Origin: JAXHUH01 sp034211175
GTDB lineage: Bacteria; Actinomycetota; Acidimicrobiia; Acidimicrobiales; CAIXPF01
Length of the DNA: 64,000 bases
Assembly: GCA_034211175.1 (NCBI GenBank)
Contig: JAXHUH010000169.1
Span: 1 to 64,000 of the forward strand
Reading direction: 5' to 3'
Shown here: positions 42,035 to 51,848 of the stretch, piece by piece
How the letters are laid out: the number at the start of each line of letters is the position of its first letter
Numbering within the stretch: the stretch's first letter is position 1
Program-made: the position numbers and the translations under genes
Notes under the pieces: generated by a model
Database searches by the model: none
What the model was told of the DNA's origin: nothing
Seen by the model: the letters and a program-made list of their open reading frames with translations, nothing else

Positions 42035-43477
42035 TCAGCCCTCTCGGCGGCCGTTGCGGCTGCGGCGTCGGTACGGGCGGAGCTTTCGCACGGCGGCGCT
42101 GTAGCTCGGCGGGTTCGGCGTCGAGAAGCTCCACCGCGGGTCGGTCAGCATGCGGGCCGCGATGAGTCCGACGGCCATGCCGATCGCGATCGTGATCGCG
42201 GCCATGCCCGAGTCGACGGCGTCGAGGATCTCGCCGTCGTCGAACGCGACGAGGGCCCGGAACGCGGCGACGCCGGGAACCATGATCACGACGGTCGGCA
42301 CCGACAGGATGATGCGGGGCAGGCCGCCGTACCGTTCGGCCACGAAGGCGAGCAGGCCGATCAGCAGCGTCCCGATCGCCGCGGCGTTCGACGCGGCCAT
42401 GGCGTGGTGGTCGATCAGGAGGATCCGGATCGGGTTGGCGAGCATGCCCATCAGCCCGGCCACGACCGCGACCCGTTGCGGCGAGTTGAACACCATCGCG
42501 AAGCCGAACACGCCGACGAAGCTGGCGACGGCCTGCAACGCGAGCAGGACCGTGGCGTCGAGCTCGACCAGCGCTGCGGCCTGTGCGTCGACCGGGATGA
42601 TCGAGGTCGTGAACCACAGTCCGAGCCCGGCGGCGAACGTCAACATCGCCGCGTACACCATCCGGGTGATGCCCGACAGGAGGTCGAGCCGGGCCAGGTC
42701 CAACGCCGCGGTCATGAGCGGGAACCCGGGGACGAGGAACAGGATCGACGAGACCAGCCCGGTGCCGCTGGCGGCCGGTGAGGTCGACGTGAGCTCGCCG
42801 AGCGCGCCGCTGGCGGCGAGGTAGCCGCCGCAGGCGACGACCGATGCGAGGAACGCGAGCGCGATCTGGTTGAGGTGCCGGTGGTGCAGTGCCCGGCGCA
42901 GCGTCTGGCCGAGCGCCGCCGCGGCGAACACGGCGCCGAGCTCGGCGGGGCGGACGTTGTTGAGGAAGGCGAACGCGGCACAGGCGATCCCGGCCCCGAC
43001 CGGTGCTGCCCACGCGGGCCACTGCTTGGGGCGACGCAGCACCTCGTCGAGGCCGTCGTTGACCTCCTGGACGGTCATGTGGGCCGGAAGCCCGGCCGCC
43101 CAGCGTTGCAGCGCGGCGATCTGGTCGGCGTTCACCCCGGGGTTCGGGATCGCCGTCAGCTGGGTGCGGATGATGCTCCGCTGGCGGACGGTGACCGCGA
43201 GGTCGGTCAGCGAGATCCGAGTGTGGACCTCGTCGATGTCGAGCGCGTGCGCGACCTGGCTGATCGTCTCGTCGACGCGTCGGCAACCGGTGCCGGACGC
43301 GAGCATCGCCGCGCCGACGCGCACGATCGCGTCGCACCGGTTGATCAGGTGGCGGGGCTCGAGGTCGTCCTCCCACGCGTGGTCGTGGGTGTCGCGTCCC
43401 GCCCGGCCGTTGCCGGGCGCGGGCTCCGGCGGGCCCGGTTGGTGTGGCTCGGACGCGTGTCGGGATGTGTCACCCAT
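42035..43477 (-). CDS. ThrE-family threonine/serine exporter
   Basis: A 480-residue transporter combining both halves of the family (ThrE/YjjP and YjjB regions). The N-terminal cytosolic part (about 35-160) has IVRVGAAMLASGTGCRRVDE and the TRISLTDLAVTVRQR strand. About ten membrane segments follow, including LVSSILFLVPGFPLMTAALDL and VPTVVIMVPGVAAFRALVAF. It would export threonine, serine or similar amino acids with proton exchange. The ATG at 43477 starts a polar N-terminus; the frame remains open far upstream but without family similarity. Confidence 0.88.
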   Translation of the reverse strand: MGDTSRHASEPHQPGPPEPAPGNGRAGRDTHDHAWEDDLEPRHLINRCDAIVRVGAAMLASGTGCRRVDETISQVAHALDIDEVHTRISLTDLAVTVRQRSIIRTQLTAIPNPGVNADQIAALQRWAAGLPAHMTVQEVNDGLDEVLRRPKQWPAWAAPVGAGIACAAFAFLNNVRPAELGAVFAAAALGQTLRRALHHRHLNQIALAFLASVVACGGYLAASGALGELTSTSPAASGTGLVSSILFLVPGFPLMTAALDLARLDLLSGITRMVYAAMLTFAAGLGLWFTTSIIPVDAQAAALVELDATVLLALQAVASFVGVFGFAMVFNSPQRVAVVAGLMGMLANPIRILLIDHHAMAASNAAAIGTLLIGLLAFVAERYGGLPRIILSVPTVVIMVPGVAAFRALVAFDDGEILDAVDSGMAAITIAIGMAVGLIAARMLTDPRWSFSTPNPPSYSAAVRKLRPYRRRSRNGRREG

Positions 43478-43741
43478 CGTGTGCTCGCCTGGCCGGGTCG
43501 ATGCCCGGTCCGATGCGGCGGCTGACGTCGTCGCGGAGGCTTCGTCGGGTCTCGACGTCGAAGTGGTCCACGGAGCTTCGACGGTACCGGTCGCCGGCGC
43601 AGCACACGACGCCCTGCGTGCGTGACGTACTGCACGTCGGCGTTGGTCGCCGTTTCGTAGACCCGACCGGGGCCATAACGTTCGTGCGGTGAGCGCGGGA
43701 ACGAGCGAGGCGTACGACGTCGCGATGGCTGGCGGGCGGCG

Positions 43742-44737
43742 TTGCCGTGCCGGCTCGTTCCGGCGTTGACCGCGACCACGCAGACCGGCGCCGGCCTCGA
43801 CGTCGGTGTCCGGATCGCCGCCGGCGCCTTGGCCGTCGCCGCCACGGTCCGTGCCTTCGGACCCGGTGGAAGCCCACACTTCGTCGCGATCCAGACCGCA
43901 GCGCCCTACGTGCTGGCCCCGGCGTTCATCGTCGCCGCGGTCGGCGCACTCCGCGGTCTGCGCGTCGTCACCGCCGTCGCCCTCGTCGTCATGGCCCTCC
44001 ACGTGGTGTGGACGTCGGACGACCTCGCCGTCGGACGACCCGCCGACGTCGAGGGTGCACTCGGCGAGCTTCGCATCGTGACCTCGAACGTCCTGTTCGC
44101 GAACGACGAGATCGAGGAGCTCGGACGGGAGCTGGCCGCGACCGATGCCGACGTGATCGCGCTCCAGGAGCTGACGCCGGCCCACTGGGAGGCGCTCGAA
44201 GGCTCCGGCGTCTTCGACGGCTACTCCGAGCGGATCGTCGACCCGCGCCGGCGTGCGCGGGGCTCGGCCATCCTGTCGCGCCTGCCGCTTCGCGACGGCG
44301 AGGTCATCGACGTCGGGGGTTGGCCGATGACCAGCGGCGTGCTGACGGTCGGCAACGAACGGGTGCGGCTGGTCAACGTCCACACCGCCGCGCCGACGGC
44401 GGCACGCAACATCGACCGGTGGCGGGCGCAGCTCGACCAGCTGGCCGACGTCGATCGCTTCGACGAGGACCACGTGATCTACGCCGGGGACTTCAACGCC
44501 ACGTTCCAGCACGAGCCGCTGCGCGGCCTCCTCGACGCGGGGATGGAGGACGCGTTCGCCGCGGCCGGTCGCGGGATGGGCGCCACCTGGCCGAGCGGGG
44601 AGCGCTACCCGCCGCTGTTCCGGATCGACCACGTCTTCACCAGCGACGCCATCCGCGTCACCGGCGTCGGGACCGGTGCCGGCACGGGCTCCGATCACCG
44701 TCCGGTCGTCGCCGACCTCGCCATCGTCGGCCCCTGA
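43742..44737 (+). CDS. Endonuclease/exonuclease/phosphatase family protein, membrane-anchored
   Basis: A 331-residue protein. The first about 90 residues form two or three hydrophobic segments. The EEP domain follows: IVTSNVLFANDE, ALQELTPAHW with the metal-binding Glu, VNVHTAAP, VIYAGDFNATFQ with Asp and Asn, and the final GSDHRPVVADL with the catalytic Asp-His. It resembles VanJ-like exported phosphatases that tolerate glycopeptides. The start is uncertain: the frame opens with TTG at 43742 and lacks a clear ribosome site. Confidence 0.8.
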   Translation: MPCRLVPALTATTQTGAGLDVGVRIAAGALAVAATVRAFGPGGSPHFVAIQTAAPYVLAPAFIVAAVGALRGLRVVTAVALVVMALHVVWTSDDLAVGRPADVEGALGELRIVTSNVLFANDEIEELGRELAATDADVIALQELTPAHWEALEGSGVFDGYSERIVDPRRRARGSAILSRLPLRDGEVIDVGGWPMTSGVLTVGNERVRLVNVHTAAPTAARNIDRWRAQLDQLADVDRFDEDHVIYAGDFNATFQHEPLRGLLDAGMEDAFAAAGRGMGATWPSGERYPPLFRIDHVFTSDAIRVTGVGTGAGTGSDHRPVVADLAIVGP

Positions 44738-44869
44738 GGTGCGCCGCGGCCCACGAGTGGGCGTCTCGGCACAGCAGCCGGACACGGCGCGGACCGATCC
44801 GGTGGCATCCGCTCCGTCCGTTCGACTGGTGGGACGGCGACCGGCGGGGATGGCGACACGTGGGATCGC

Positions 44870-44905
44870 GACGGGTGGGGCGATCTCCGGACCGCCCCAC
44901 CCGTC
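44870..44905. terminator. Bidirectional hairpin between convergent genes
   Basis: A perfect 13-bp stem (GACGGGTGGGGCG/CGCCCCACCCGTC) with 10-nt loop is placed where the phosphatase-like gene (ends 44737) and the esterase (ends 44912) converge. There is no T-run. Confidence 0.72.
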
Positions 44906-44911
44906 CGGCGA

Positions 44912-46270
44912 TCACTGCAGGTCGGCGTCGCCGCCCTGGGCGAAGAGCCAGTCGATGATCACGTCGTTGGTGTACACGGGGATCCACGCCAGGTGGGCGA
45001 GGATCGGGGTCGTGCCCTCGGGGAACGTCGTGAAGATCTTGTCGCTGCCGGCCTCGGTCGCTCGGGCGACGGCCTCGGCGGCGGCCGCCTCGCCCTCCTC
45101 GTCGCTGAGGCTGCCGGACCACTCGCTCCAGGTGACGGGAATGCCCGCCTCCTCGAACGCCTGGAAGATGCTGAAGTCGGAGTTCTCCGCGTCGTAGAGG
45201 ACCGTGGCGTCATCGATCGCGTGCACGGCCCAGATCGGGGTGTCGCCGAGCTCGGCGAGCGCCGCCTCCTCGTCCCCGGCGCCGCAGATGAGCAGTGCAC
45301 CGGCGAACAGGTCGGACGCCTGGGTGAGCGCGGACCACGACCCGTAGGAGCCCATCGACACGCCGCTGAGGTAGACGCGGCTGGTGTCGATGTCCGGGCG
45401 GTCGGCGATGAACTCGTTCACCAGCGTCAGGACCGCCTGCTGCATCTCCGGCTCCCACCAGGCGCCGCTGGTCTCGTCGTCGAGCGGGTTCGCCTGGGGG
45501 GACAGCACATAGGCCGGATGCCGCTCCTGACGGGCAGGATCGGCGAACGCGGATGACAGCTGGTTGCCGGCGATCTGGCTGAAGTTGTTGGTGCCGCTCT
45601 CGCCGTAACCATGCAGCGTCACGACGAGGGGATACAACTCGCCTTCGACGGTCTCCGGGGTGAAGTACCGGTACGGCAGGGTCAGGCCGGTCTCGGTCTC
45701 ATACACCTCCTCGCCGTCGTAGTCGTCGACGATGGCGCTCAGCACATCGCTGCTCGAGACGACCACCTTCGGTCGGGCGGAGACGGCGTCCCATCCGTCG
45801 CCGACCTCGGCCACCTGGGTGACCTCGTAGGCGTCGATCAGGTCGTAGAACTGGGTGTAGTCACCGTCGTTGTAGGCGGCGAGCGCCAGCTCGTCGGCCG
45901 GGTCCAACTCGAGGATCACCCAGGAGCCGGGGGCCTGCTCGTCGCTGAACCCGGGGGTGTCGGCCGTGTACGCATCCACGACCGTCCGCGTTCCGGAGGT
46001 CGGCTCGGCCTCGGGCTGGGCCAACTCGACCTGGATGTCGAACGCGGACTCGTCGATCTCGTCGTCGCCGATGTCGACGACCCGGTCGTACTCCACGGCG
46101 AGCCCGGTGACGGTGTACCCGGTCGGAAGCGTCTCGGCCAGGACGGTGACGTCGATGGGCACCGGCTCCGTGTGGCGATGGACACCGGCGCCGGCGGTCC
46201 CCGCGGTCGAGACCCCGATCACCGCCGTGGCGGCGACCAAGGACGTCGCTGCCAGTCGCTTTCTGATCAT
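44912..46270 (-). CDS. Secreted alpha/beta hydrolase (PHB-depolymerase/esterase type)
   Basis: A 452-residue exported enzyme. The signal peptide runs through about residue 28 (RKRLAATSLVAATAVIG, cleavage after AGTAGAG). An N-terminal beta-rich domain of about 180 residues precedes the catalytic domain. The oxyanion region is LVVTLHGYGESG, the nucleophile elbow is GVSMGSYG and a catalytic acid lies in VHAIDD. The layout matches predicted peptidases/esterases with an Ig-like N-domain. ATG at 46270 has GAGGAG 7 nt upstream. It converges with the gene at 43742 and diverges from the ABC importer. Confidence 0.83.
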   Translation of the reverse strand: MIRKRLAATSLVAATAVIGVSTAGTAGAGVHRHTEPVPIDVTVLAETLPTGYTVTGLAVEYDRVVDIGDDEIDESAFDIQVELAQPEAEPTSGTRTVVDAYTADTPGFSDEQAPGSWVILELDPADELALAAYNDGDYTQFYDLIDAYEVTQVAEVGDGWDAVSARPKVVVSSSDVLSAIVDDYDGEEVYETETGLTLPYRYFTPETVEGELYPLVVTLHGYGESGTNNFSQIAGNQLSSAFADPARQERHPAYVLSPQANPLDDETSGAWWEPEMQQAVLTLVNEFIADRPDIDTSRVYLSGVSMGSYGSWSALTQASDLFAGALLICGAGDEEAALAELGDTPIWAVHAIDDATVLYDAENSDFSIFQAFEEAGIPVTWSEWSGSLSDEEGEAAAAEAVARATEAGSDKIFTTFPEGTTPILAHLAWIPVYTNDVIIDWLFAQGGDADLQ

Positions 46271-46586
46271 CGATTGCTCCTCGCTCTCCAACCCGGGTCC
46301 GCGCGGCGGGAACCGGCACGTTCCCGGGATGCCGCAGCACGGTCGCTGCGGTGCAGCCGGCACCATATGACCGGCGTCATGCGACAGGCAATTCGGCTAT
46401 GAATAGATAGTCAGATCATGGAAATTGCTCCATCTGCCCCCCGGAGGGCGGCCGAAAGGGACTGAATGACAGGCAGTCTTTCGCCGGATATTGACGGCGC
46501 TCCCCGGCTCTGGACACGAATGTCGCTCAGTGTCCCGGTGTGCAGGCAGGCGGGCGCGCGGCGGCTCGCGCTGGACATTCACCAGG

Positions 46587-46643
46587 TTGACATAGCGGTT
46601 TCCAGGTGCGAACGTACGGCTCGGCAGCGGGGCCGCACGTTCG
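46587..46643 (+). promoter_or_regulatory. Candidate promoter/operator of the branched-chain-type importer
   Basis: The 427-bp divergent gap 46271-46697 holds no gene and is less GC-rich than its surroundings. TTGACA (46587-46592) and GAACGT (46610-46615) are 17 bp apart. A 7-bp inverted repeat CGAACGT/ACGTTCG (46609-46615 and 46637-46643) overlaps the -10 and could bind a regulator. Confidence 0.4.
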
Positions 46644-46697
46644 GACGTGCGTGAGCACCCCGCGGGTCGGGGGGCCTGCCGAATCCCGGGGGGGAGC

Positions 46698-48113
46698 ATG
46701 CATCAGGAAACCGAGCGCTCACGCTGGAGCGCGCGCAGGCGCATCGCCGTCGTCGTCATGGCCATCGGCCTGGTCGCCGCGGCGTGTGGCGACGACGACG
46801 ATGACACCGGCGCAGCGGCCGACAACGAGACGGCGTCGGCGGAGACCACGACGACCGACGCCGGCGACGACACCGGCGCGTCATCCGATGACATGGACGA
46901 GTCATCCGATGACGCGGCCGGTTCGAACGACGGGGACGGTGGCGCCGAGGGCAAGGTGACCGACTACGTCGCCTACGTCGGTGGGCCGGGCGGTGCCGCC
47001 GACCCGAGCCTCGACCCGATCAAGATCGGCTACATCAACCAGGACGGCGGCGCCATCGTCGTCAGCTCCACCCACGACGACGGCGTCGACATCGCCGTGG
47101 AGTACCTCAACTCGCAAGCCGGCGGCATCGGCGGCCACCCGATCGAGATCGTCCCGTGCCTCATCGCCAACAGCGAGGAGGAGGGCCAGCAGTGCGGCCA
47201 GGACTTCGCCAACGACGACGAGATCGTCGCCGTGATCTCGGGCCCGACCGTGACCGGCACGCAGTCGTTCTACGCCGCGCTCGACGGCGCCAAGGCCGTC
47301 GTCCACGGCGTGTCGGTCAGCCCGGTCGACATCGTCCAGCCCAACGTCGCCGTGCTCAACGGCGGCGCGGCCTACATCCTCGCCCCGATGGGCACCTTCG
47401 CCCAGGACGTGCTCGGCGCCGAGTCGGCGGCCCTCGTCTACTCCGAGGAGACCCAGTCCGACGCCGCCGCCGGCCAGGCTGCGGCGTTCGAGGCCCTCGG
47501 CATCCCGATCGAGGTCGTCTCGTTCCCGTCGAGCGCCCCCGACCTCACCGTGCCCCTCCTCGCGGCCGGGGCCCCCGACGCCGATGTCGTCATGCCGGTC
47601 ATCACCACGGCCGAGTGCGTGAAGTTCGCCGAGGCGCAGCGCCAGCTCGGGATCCCCGACGAGAACGTCCTCGCCAGCCCGGTCTGCCTGAGCCCGTCGA
47701 CCATCGAGGGCCTCGGCGCCTTCCCGAACTGGAACTACGGGATCACCACCTCGCTGGGCTCCGACGCCGACGATCCGTCGGTCCCGCCGTACCAGGAGAT
47801 CCTCGCAGCCCAGGGCCAGGAGGACTTCGTCCCCGACCCGTGGGTGCTGGTCGGCTTCGCCGAGACCCTCACCCTCGCCCAGTGGCTGAACAACCTCGGC
47901 CCCGACGACATCACGACCGAGGGGATCCTCGCCGAGATGGCCGACTTCACCGGGCCGCTCGTGCTCGGCGCACCGGTCCTCGACTGCGGCAAGTACCCCG
48001 AGGCACCCGCCATGTGCGGCGACAACACCCAGTTCTACACATTCACCGGCGAGGGCTTCGAGCAGGCGAGCGACTTCCTCCCCCCGCCGGAGGGCTGGGA
48101 GCTCCCCTCCTGA
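46698..48113 (+). CDS. Branched-chain-amino-acid-type ABC transporter, substrate-binding lipoprotein
   Basis: A 471-residue periplasmic-binding protein (Leu/Ile/Val family, Peripla_BP_6). The lipobox is LVAAAC with Cys30 as lipid site. An acidic Asp/Ser/Thr-rich linker follows to about residue 85. The binding domain begins IKIGYINQDGGAIV, with DIAVEYLNSQAGGIGGHPIE as the usual second segment. ATG at 46698 follows a GGGGGGAG ribosome site. With the downstream permease and two ATPases it forms a full importer. The ligand may be an amino acid, amide, urea, or a methylated compound, given the DmdA-like gene downstream. Confidence 0.9.
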   Translation: MHQETERSRWSARRRIAVVVMAIGLVAAACGDDDDDTGAAADNETASAETTTTDAGDDTGASSDDMDESSDDAAGSNDGDGGAEGKVTDYVAYVGGPGGAADPSLDPIKIGYINQDGGAIVVSSTHDDGVDIAVEYLNSQAGGIGGHPIEIVPCLIANSEEEGQQCGQDFANDDEIVAVISGPTVTGTQSFYAALDGAKAVVHGVSVSPVDIVQPNVAVLNGGAAYILAPMGTFAQDVLGAESAALVYSEETQSDAAAGQAAAFEALGIPIEVVSFPSSAPDLTVPLLAAGAPDADVVMPVITTAECVKFAEAQRQLGIPDENVLASPVCLSPSTIEGLGAFPNWNYGITTSLGSDADDPSVPPYQEILAAQGQEDFVPDPWVLVGFAETLTLAQWLNNLGPDDITTEGILAEMADFTGPLVLGAPVLDCGKYPEAPAMCGDNTQFYTFTGEGFEQASDFLPPPEGWELPS

Positions 48114-48213
48114 TCGTCGAGCCCATGACGTTCGAGGCAACGACCCCCCCCCAGACCGTGACGACCGAGACCGTGACGACCGAGCCACCGCATCCCGAGG
48201 ACCAGCGCAACCG

Positions 48214-50253
48214 ATGAGCGACATCATCCTGTTCGTCCTGCTCGGCCTCGGGGGCGGCGCGGTCATCGCCGGCATCGCCATGGCCGTCGTCGTCACCTAC
48301 CGGGGCTCGGGCATCATCAACCTCGCGACCGGTGCGATCGCCATGGTCGCCGCCTTCGCCTTCTGGGCGCTGCGGACCGGCTTCTTCGGCCCCGTCGTGC
48401 CCGAGGTGATCGCCATCGTCGTCTCGATGGTGGTCGCCATCGGCGTCGGCGTCCTCGGCGAGCTGGCGGTCTTCCGGCCGCTGCGGACATCGTCGCCACT
48501 GGCCAAGCTGGTCGCGTCGCTCGGCATCCTGCTGGTGCTGCAGGCGACGATGCTGCTCTGGTTCGGGCAGGCCCCCAAGCCGATCCCGAGCATCTTCCCG
48601 ACCGGCATCATCGACGTGTTCGACACGTCGATCCCGTCCAACCGCTTCTGGATGGCGGGCGTCGTCGTCCTGCTCGCGCTCGCGCTCGGTGCCCTGTTCC
48701 GTTGGACCCGCTTCGGGCTGGCGACCCGGGCGGCGTCGGAGAACGAGGTGTTCGCCATGCTGGCCGGGCTCGCGCCCAACCAGCTGTCGATGGTCAACAC
48801 CGTGTTGGCCTCGGCGGTCGCCGGGGCGATGGGCATCGTCGCCGCGCCCCTCGCCCAGGCCGACTCGATCACCCTGGTCCTGTTCGTGGTGCCCGCCCTC
48901 GCCGCGGCCCTCTTCGCCGGCTTCACGTCGTTGTGGATCGCGTGCCTCGCCGGCTTCCTGATCGGGATCGGCCAGTCGCTCATGATCTACGTCTCGACGC
49001 TCTCGTGGTTCCCGACCGACATGGGGAACCCGCTGCCGGGCGTCCAGGCGCTGCTCACGTTCATCGTCCTCGTCCTGGCACTCACGCTGCGCGGGGCCAA
49101 CCTGCCGACCCGCGGTGAGCTGGTCGAGAAGCGCCTCCCCTTCGCCCCCCGCCCGCGACGCCTCGCCGCACCGTCGATGGCGTTCGCCGTCTTCGGTGCC
49201 GTCCTCCTCGTCGTCCTGCCGTTCAGCTACCGCCAGGCCTTCATGCTCTCGCTCGTCGGCATGGTGATCTGCCTGTCGCTGGTCGTGATCACCGGGTTCG
49301 TCGGCCAGGTGTCGCTGGCCCAGGTCACCCTCGCCGGCGTGTCCGGCTTCGCCGTGTCCCACATGGTGGTCAAGGCCGGCATCGGCTTCCCCTGGGGGCC
49401 GATCGTCGGCTCGGTCGCCGCGGTGGTGATCGGCCTGGCGGTCGGGGCGTCGGCCCTGCGGGTGCGCGGCGCCAGCCTCGCCGTCGTGACGCTCGCCGGG
49501 GTCGTGGCGGTCGAGCAGTTCGGCTACGCCAACCGCCGCTGGGGCGACGGCGGCAGCGGGGCCGCGGTCGAGCAACCGACGCTGTTCGGCGTGAGGATCG
49601 GCTACGACGCCGGCTTCCGCGGCATCGACGGCAGCGTCCCGAGCCCGGTCCTCGGCTTCGTGTTCCTGGCCGTGGTGGTCGCGCTCTGCCTCCTCGTCGC
49701 CCAGATCCGTCGCAGCACGCTCGGCCAGCAGATGTTGGCGGTGCGGGCCAACGAGCGCGCTGCCGCCGCGGCGGGCATCCACGTCGCCCGGGTGAAGATC
49801 GTTGCCTACGCGATCTCGTCGTTCATCGCCGGCACCGCCGGCTGGATGTACGCGTACAACTTCGGCTCGGTGAGCGCCGCCCGCTTCGGGCTGCTGATCG
49901 CGCTGGGCTTCGTCGCCTTCGCCTACATCGGCGGCATCACCATGGTCTCCGGTGCGGTGATCGGCGGGCTCGTCGCCACCGAGGGGCTCCTGCCCTACAC
50001 GATCGAGGAGCTGTTCAACATCGACGGCAACTGGACCCTGCTCGTCGGCGGCCTGATCCTGATCTTCACCCTCATCCAGAACCCCGAGGGCATCGCGGGC
50101 ACGACCTATCGAGACCTGCGAGCCCGCAAGCGCAGAAAGGCGGCGGCTGTCGCGGAAGCCGCCGCCGGCGACCCCGACGTCGATCTGACGACACCATCGG
50201 GCACTGCGGACGGGGTCGAACGGGACACGTCGGTCATGGCGGGTGAGTCATGA
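48214..50253 (+). CDS. Fused LivH-LivM ABC transporter permease
   Basis: A 679-residue membrane protein that joins the two permeases usually made separately. Residues about 1-310 form the LivH-like half (GSGIINLATGAIAMVAA, LAKLVASLGILLVL, TRAASENEVFAMLAG). Residues about 320-640 form the LivM-like half (VGQVSLAQVTLAGVSGFAVS, LRVRGASLAVVTLAG, VRANERAAAAAGI). A charged C-terminal tail follows. Each half has about eight membrane segments and the EAA-like loop for the ATPases. Its stop overlaps the next gene (ATGA). Confidence 0.9.
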   Translation: MSDIILFVLLGLGGGAVIAGIAMAVVVTYRGSGIINLATGAIAMVAAFAFWALRTGFFGPVVPEVIAIVVSMVVAIGVGVLGELAVFRPLRTSSPLAKLVASLGILLVLQATMLLWFGQAPKPIPSIFPTGIIDVFDTSIPSNRFWMAGVVVLLALALGALFRWTRFGLATRAASENEVFAMLAGLAPNQLSMVNTVLASAVAGAMGIVAAPLAQADSITLVLFVVPALAAALFAGFTSLWIACLAGFLIGIGQSLMIYVSTLSWFPTDMGNPLPGVQALLTFIVLVLALTLRGANLPTRGELVEKRLPFAPRPRRLAAPSMAFAVFGAVLLVVLPFSYRQAFMLSLVGMVICLSLVVITGFVGQVSLAQVTLAGVSGFAVSHMVVKAGIGFPWGPIVGSVAAVVIGLAVGASALRVRGASLAVVTLAGVVAVEQFGYANRRWGDGGSGAAVEQPTLFGVRIGYDAGFRGIDGSVPSPVLGFVFLAVVVALCLLVAQIRRSTLGQQMLAVRANERAAAAAGIHVARVKIVAYAISSFIAGTAGWMYAYNFGSVSAARFGLLIALGFVAFAYIGGITMVSGAVIGGLVATEGLLPYTIEELFNIDGNWTLLVGGLILIFTLIQNPEGIAGTTYRDLRARKRRKAAAVAEAAAGDPDVDLTTPSGTADGVERDTSVMAGES

Positions 50254-51047
50254 CGGCCGTGCTGTCCGCCAGCGGGTTGTCGGTGTCCTTCGGCGGGGTA
50301 CGGGCGCTCGTCGACGTCGACCTCGAGGTGCACCCCGGCGAGCTCGTCGGGCTGATCGGCCCGAACGGAGCCGGCAAGACCACCCTCATCGACGCCATCA
50401 GCGGCTTCGTCGCCCACGAGGGCACGGTCCGCCTCGACGGTCACGACATCACGAACGCCAGCCCGACGGTCCGGACCCGGATGGGCCTGACCCGCACGTG
50501 GCAGGCGGTCGAGCTGTTCGACGACCTCACCGTCCGCGAGAACCTGACCGTGGCGGCCCGCCATCCCTCGGTGATGACGACGCTGAAGGAGCTGTTCGCC
50601 ACCTCGACGTCGACCCCGCGGGCGGTCGAGGAGGCGTTGGAGCGGTTCGGGGTGCGCGACCTCGCCGACACCGTCCCGACCGAGCTCACCCAGGGCCAGC
50701 GCAAGCTGGTGGCCGTCGCCCGGGCCCTCGCCGCCCGGCCCAAGCTGCTGTGCCTCGACGAGCCCGCCGCCGGCCTCGACGAGCGCGAGTCGGCGGCGTT
50801 CGGCGCCCGGCTGCGTCGCATCGTCGACGACGGCACGCCGGCGCTGCTGATCGACCACGACATGGGACTCGTGCTCGGCATCTGCGACCGGGTCGTCGTG
50901 ATCGAGTTCGGCAAGGTGATCGCCACCGGCACTCCGGGCGAGATCCGCGCCGACGCCAACGTCGTCGCCGCCTACCTCGGCTCCGCGGCGAACGAGCTCG
51001 CCGGTGAGCTCGGCGGCGACCTCACCCCGGAGGTGACCGGTACATGA
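50250..51047 (+). CDS. livG: Branched-chain-type ABC transporter ATPase, LivG
   Basis: A 265-residue ATPase. Walker A is GPNGAGKTT, the Q-loop region is MGLTRTWQAVELF as usual for LivG, the signature is LTQGQRKL (QGQ in place of SGGQ), and Walker B is LLCLDEPAAGLDE. The H-loop is ALLIDHDMGLVLGICD. The insertion after the Q-loop and the AAGLxxxE pattern distinguish LivG from LivF. The start overlaps the permease and the stop overlaps livF, both by ATGA. Confidence 0.92.
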   Translation: MTAVLSASGLSVSFGGVRALVDVDLEVHPGELVGLIGPNGAGKTTLIDAISGFVAHEGTVRLDGHDITNASPTVRTRMGLTRTWQAVELFDDLTVRENLTVAARHPSVMTTLKELFATSTSTPRAVEEALERFGVRDLADTVPTELTQGQRKLVAVARALAARPKLLCLDEPAAGLDERESAAFGARLRRIVDDGTPALLIDHDMGLVLGICDRVVVIEFGKVIATGTPGEIRADANVVAAYLGSAANELAGELGGDLTPEVTGT

Positions 51048-51775
51048 CCGACCAGCCCGTGCTCGCCATAGAGTCCATGTCGGCCGGCTACGACGGCGCG
51101 GCCGTGGTCCGCGATCTCGATCTCGACGTCCGGCCCGGCGAGGTCGTGGCGCTGCTCGGGCCGAACGGCGCCGGCAAGACGACGACGCTGCGGGCGATCT
51201 CCGGACTCGTCCACCCGATGGAGGGAACGATCCGCTTCGACGGTCGGGACCTCGCCGACGTGTCGCCCGCGGCGCGGGCCAAGCTCGGCATCGCCCACGT
51301 GCCGGAGGGCCGCGGCGTCTTCTTCGGGCTCACCGTCGCCGAGCACTTCCGGCTCGGCCACATGAACGAGCGCCTCGACGCCGACGCCGCCTACCGGTAC
51401 TTCCCTGCGCTGGCGGAGATCAGGGATCGCCGCGCCGGCCTGCTGTCGGGCGGCGAGCAGCAGATGCTGGCCCTCGGCCGGGCGCTCGCCCGCCGGCCGC
51501 GCCTGATGCTGCTCGACGAGATGTCCCTCGGGCTCGCCCCGATCATCGTCGAGCGCCTTCTGCCGGTCGTCGCCGAGTACGCCCGCGACAGCGGCTGCGC
51601 CGTGCTGCTGGTCGAGCAGCACCTCCACATCGCGCTCACCGTCGCCGACCGGGGCTACGTGCTCGCCCACGGCGAGCTCGCGATGCACGACACCGCCGAG
51701 GTGCTCGGCCGCGACCACCAGCTGATCCTGTCGAGTTACCTGGGCGAGTCCACCCTCGACGCCGAACCCGCCTGA
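51044..51775 (+). CDS. livF: Branched-chain-type ABC transporter ATPase, LivF
   Basis: A 243-residue ATPase. Walker A is GPNGAGKTT. The LivF-specific region HVPEGRGVFFGLTVAEHF, the signature LLSGGEQQMLALGRAL, Walker B LMLLDEMSLGLAPII and the H-loop LLVEQHLHIAL all match LivF. It is the last gene of the importer operon and converges with the MarR gene. Confidence 0.93.
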   Translation: MTDQPVLAIESMSAGYDGAAVVRDLDLDVRPGEVVALLGPNGAGKTTTLRAISGLVHPMEGTIRFDGRDLADVSPAARAKLGIAHVPEGRGVFFGLTVAEHFRLGHMNERLDADAAYRYFPALAEIRDRRAGLLSGGEQQMLALGRALARRPRLMLLDEMSLGLAPIIVERLLPVVAEYARDSGCAVLLVEQHLHIALTVADRGYVLAHGELAMHDTAEVLGRDHQLILSSYLGESTLDAEPA

Positions 51776-51848
51776 GCTTCCGCTCCCCGCCGCGGGCCGA
51801 TGGGGCGGCGGCGTCGGGGCCCGGGCGGTCGCTGCGCCCTCGGCGCGT

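Noticed and set aside
43478..44785. Upstream extension of the ThrE frame to more than 900 codons
   Set aside because: The extra part is antisense to the endonuclease/phosphatase domain and lacks transporter similarity. The ATG at 43477 gives a normal-length ThrE protein.
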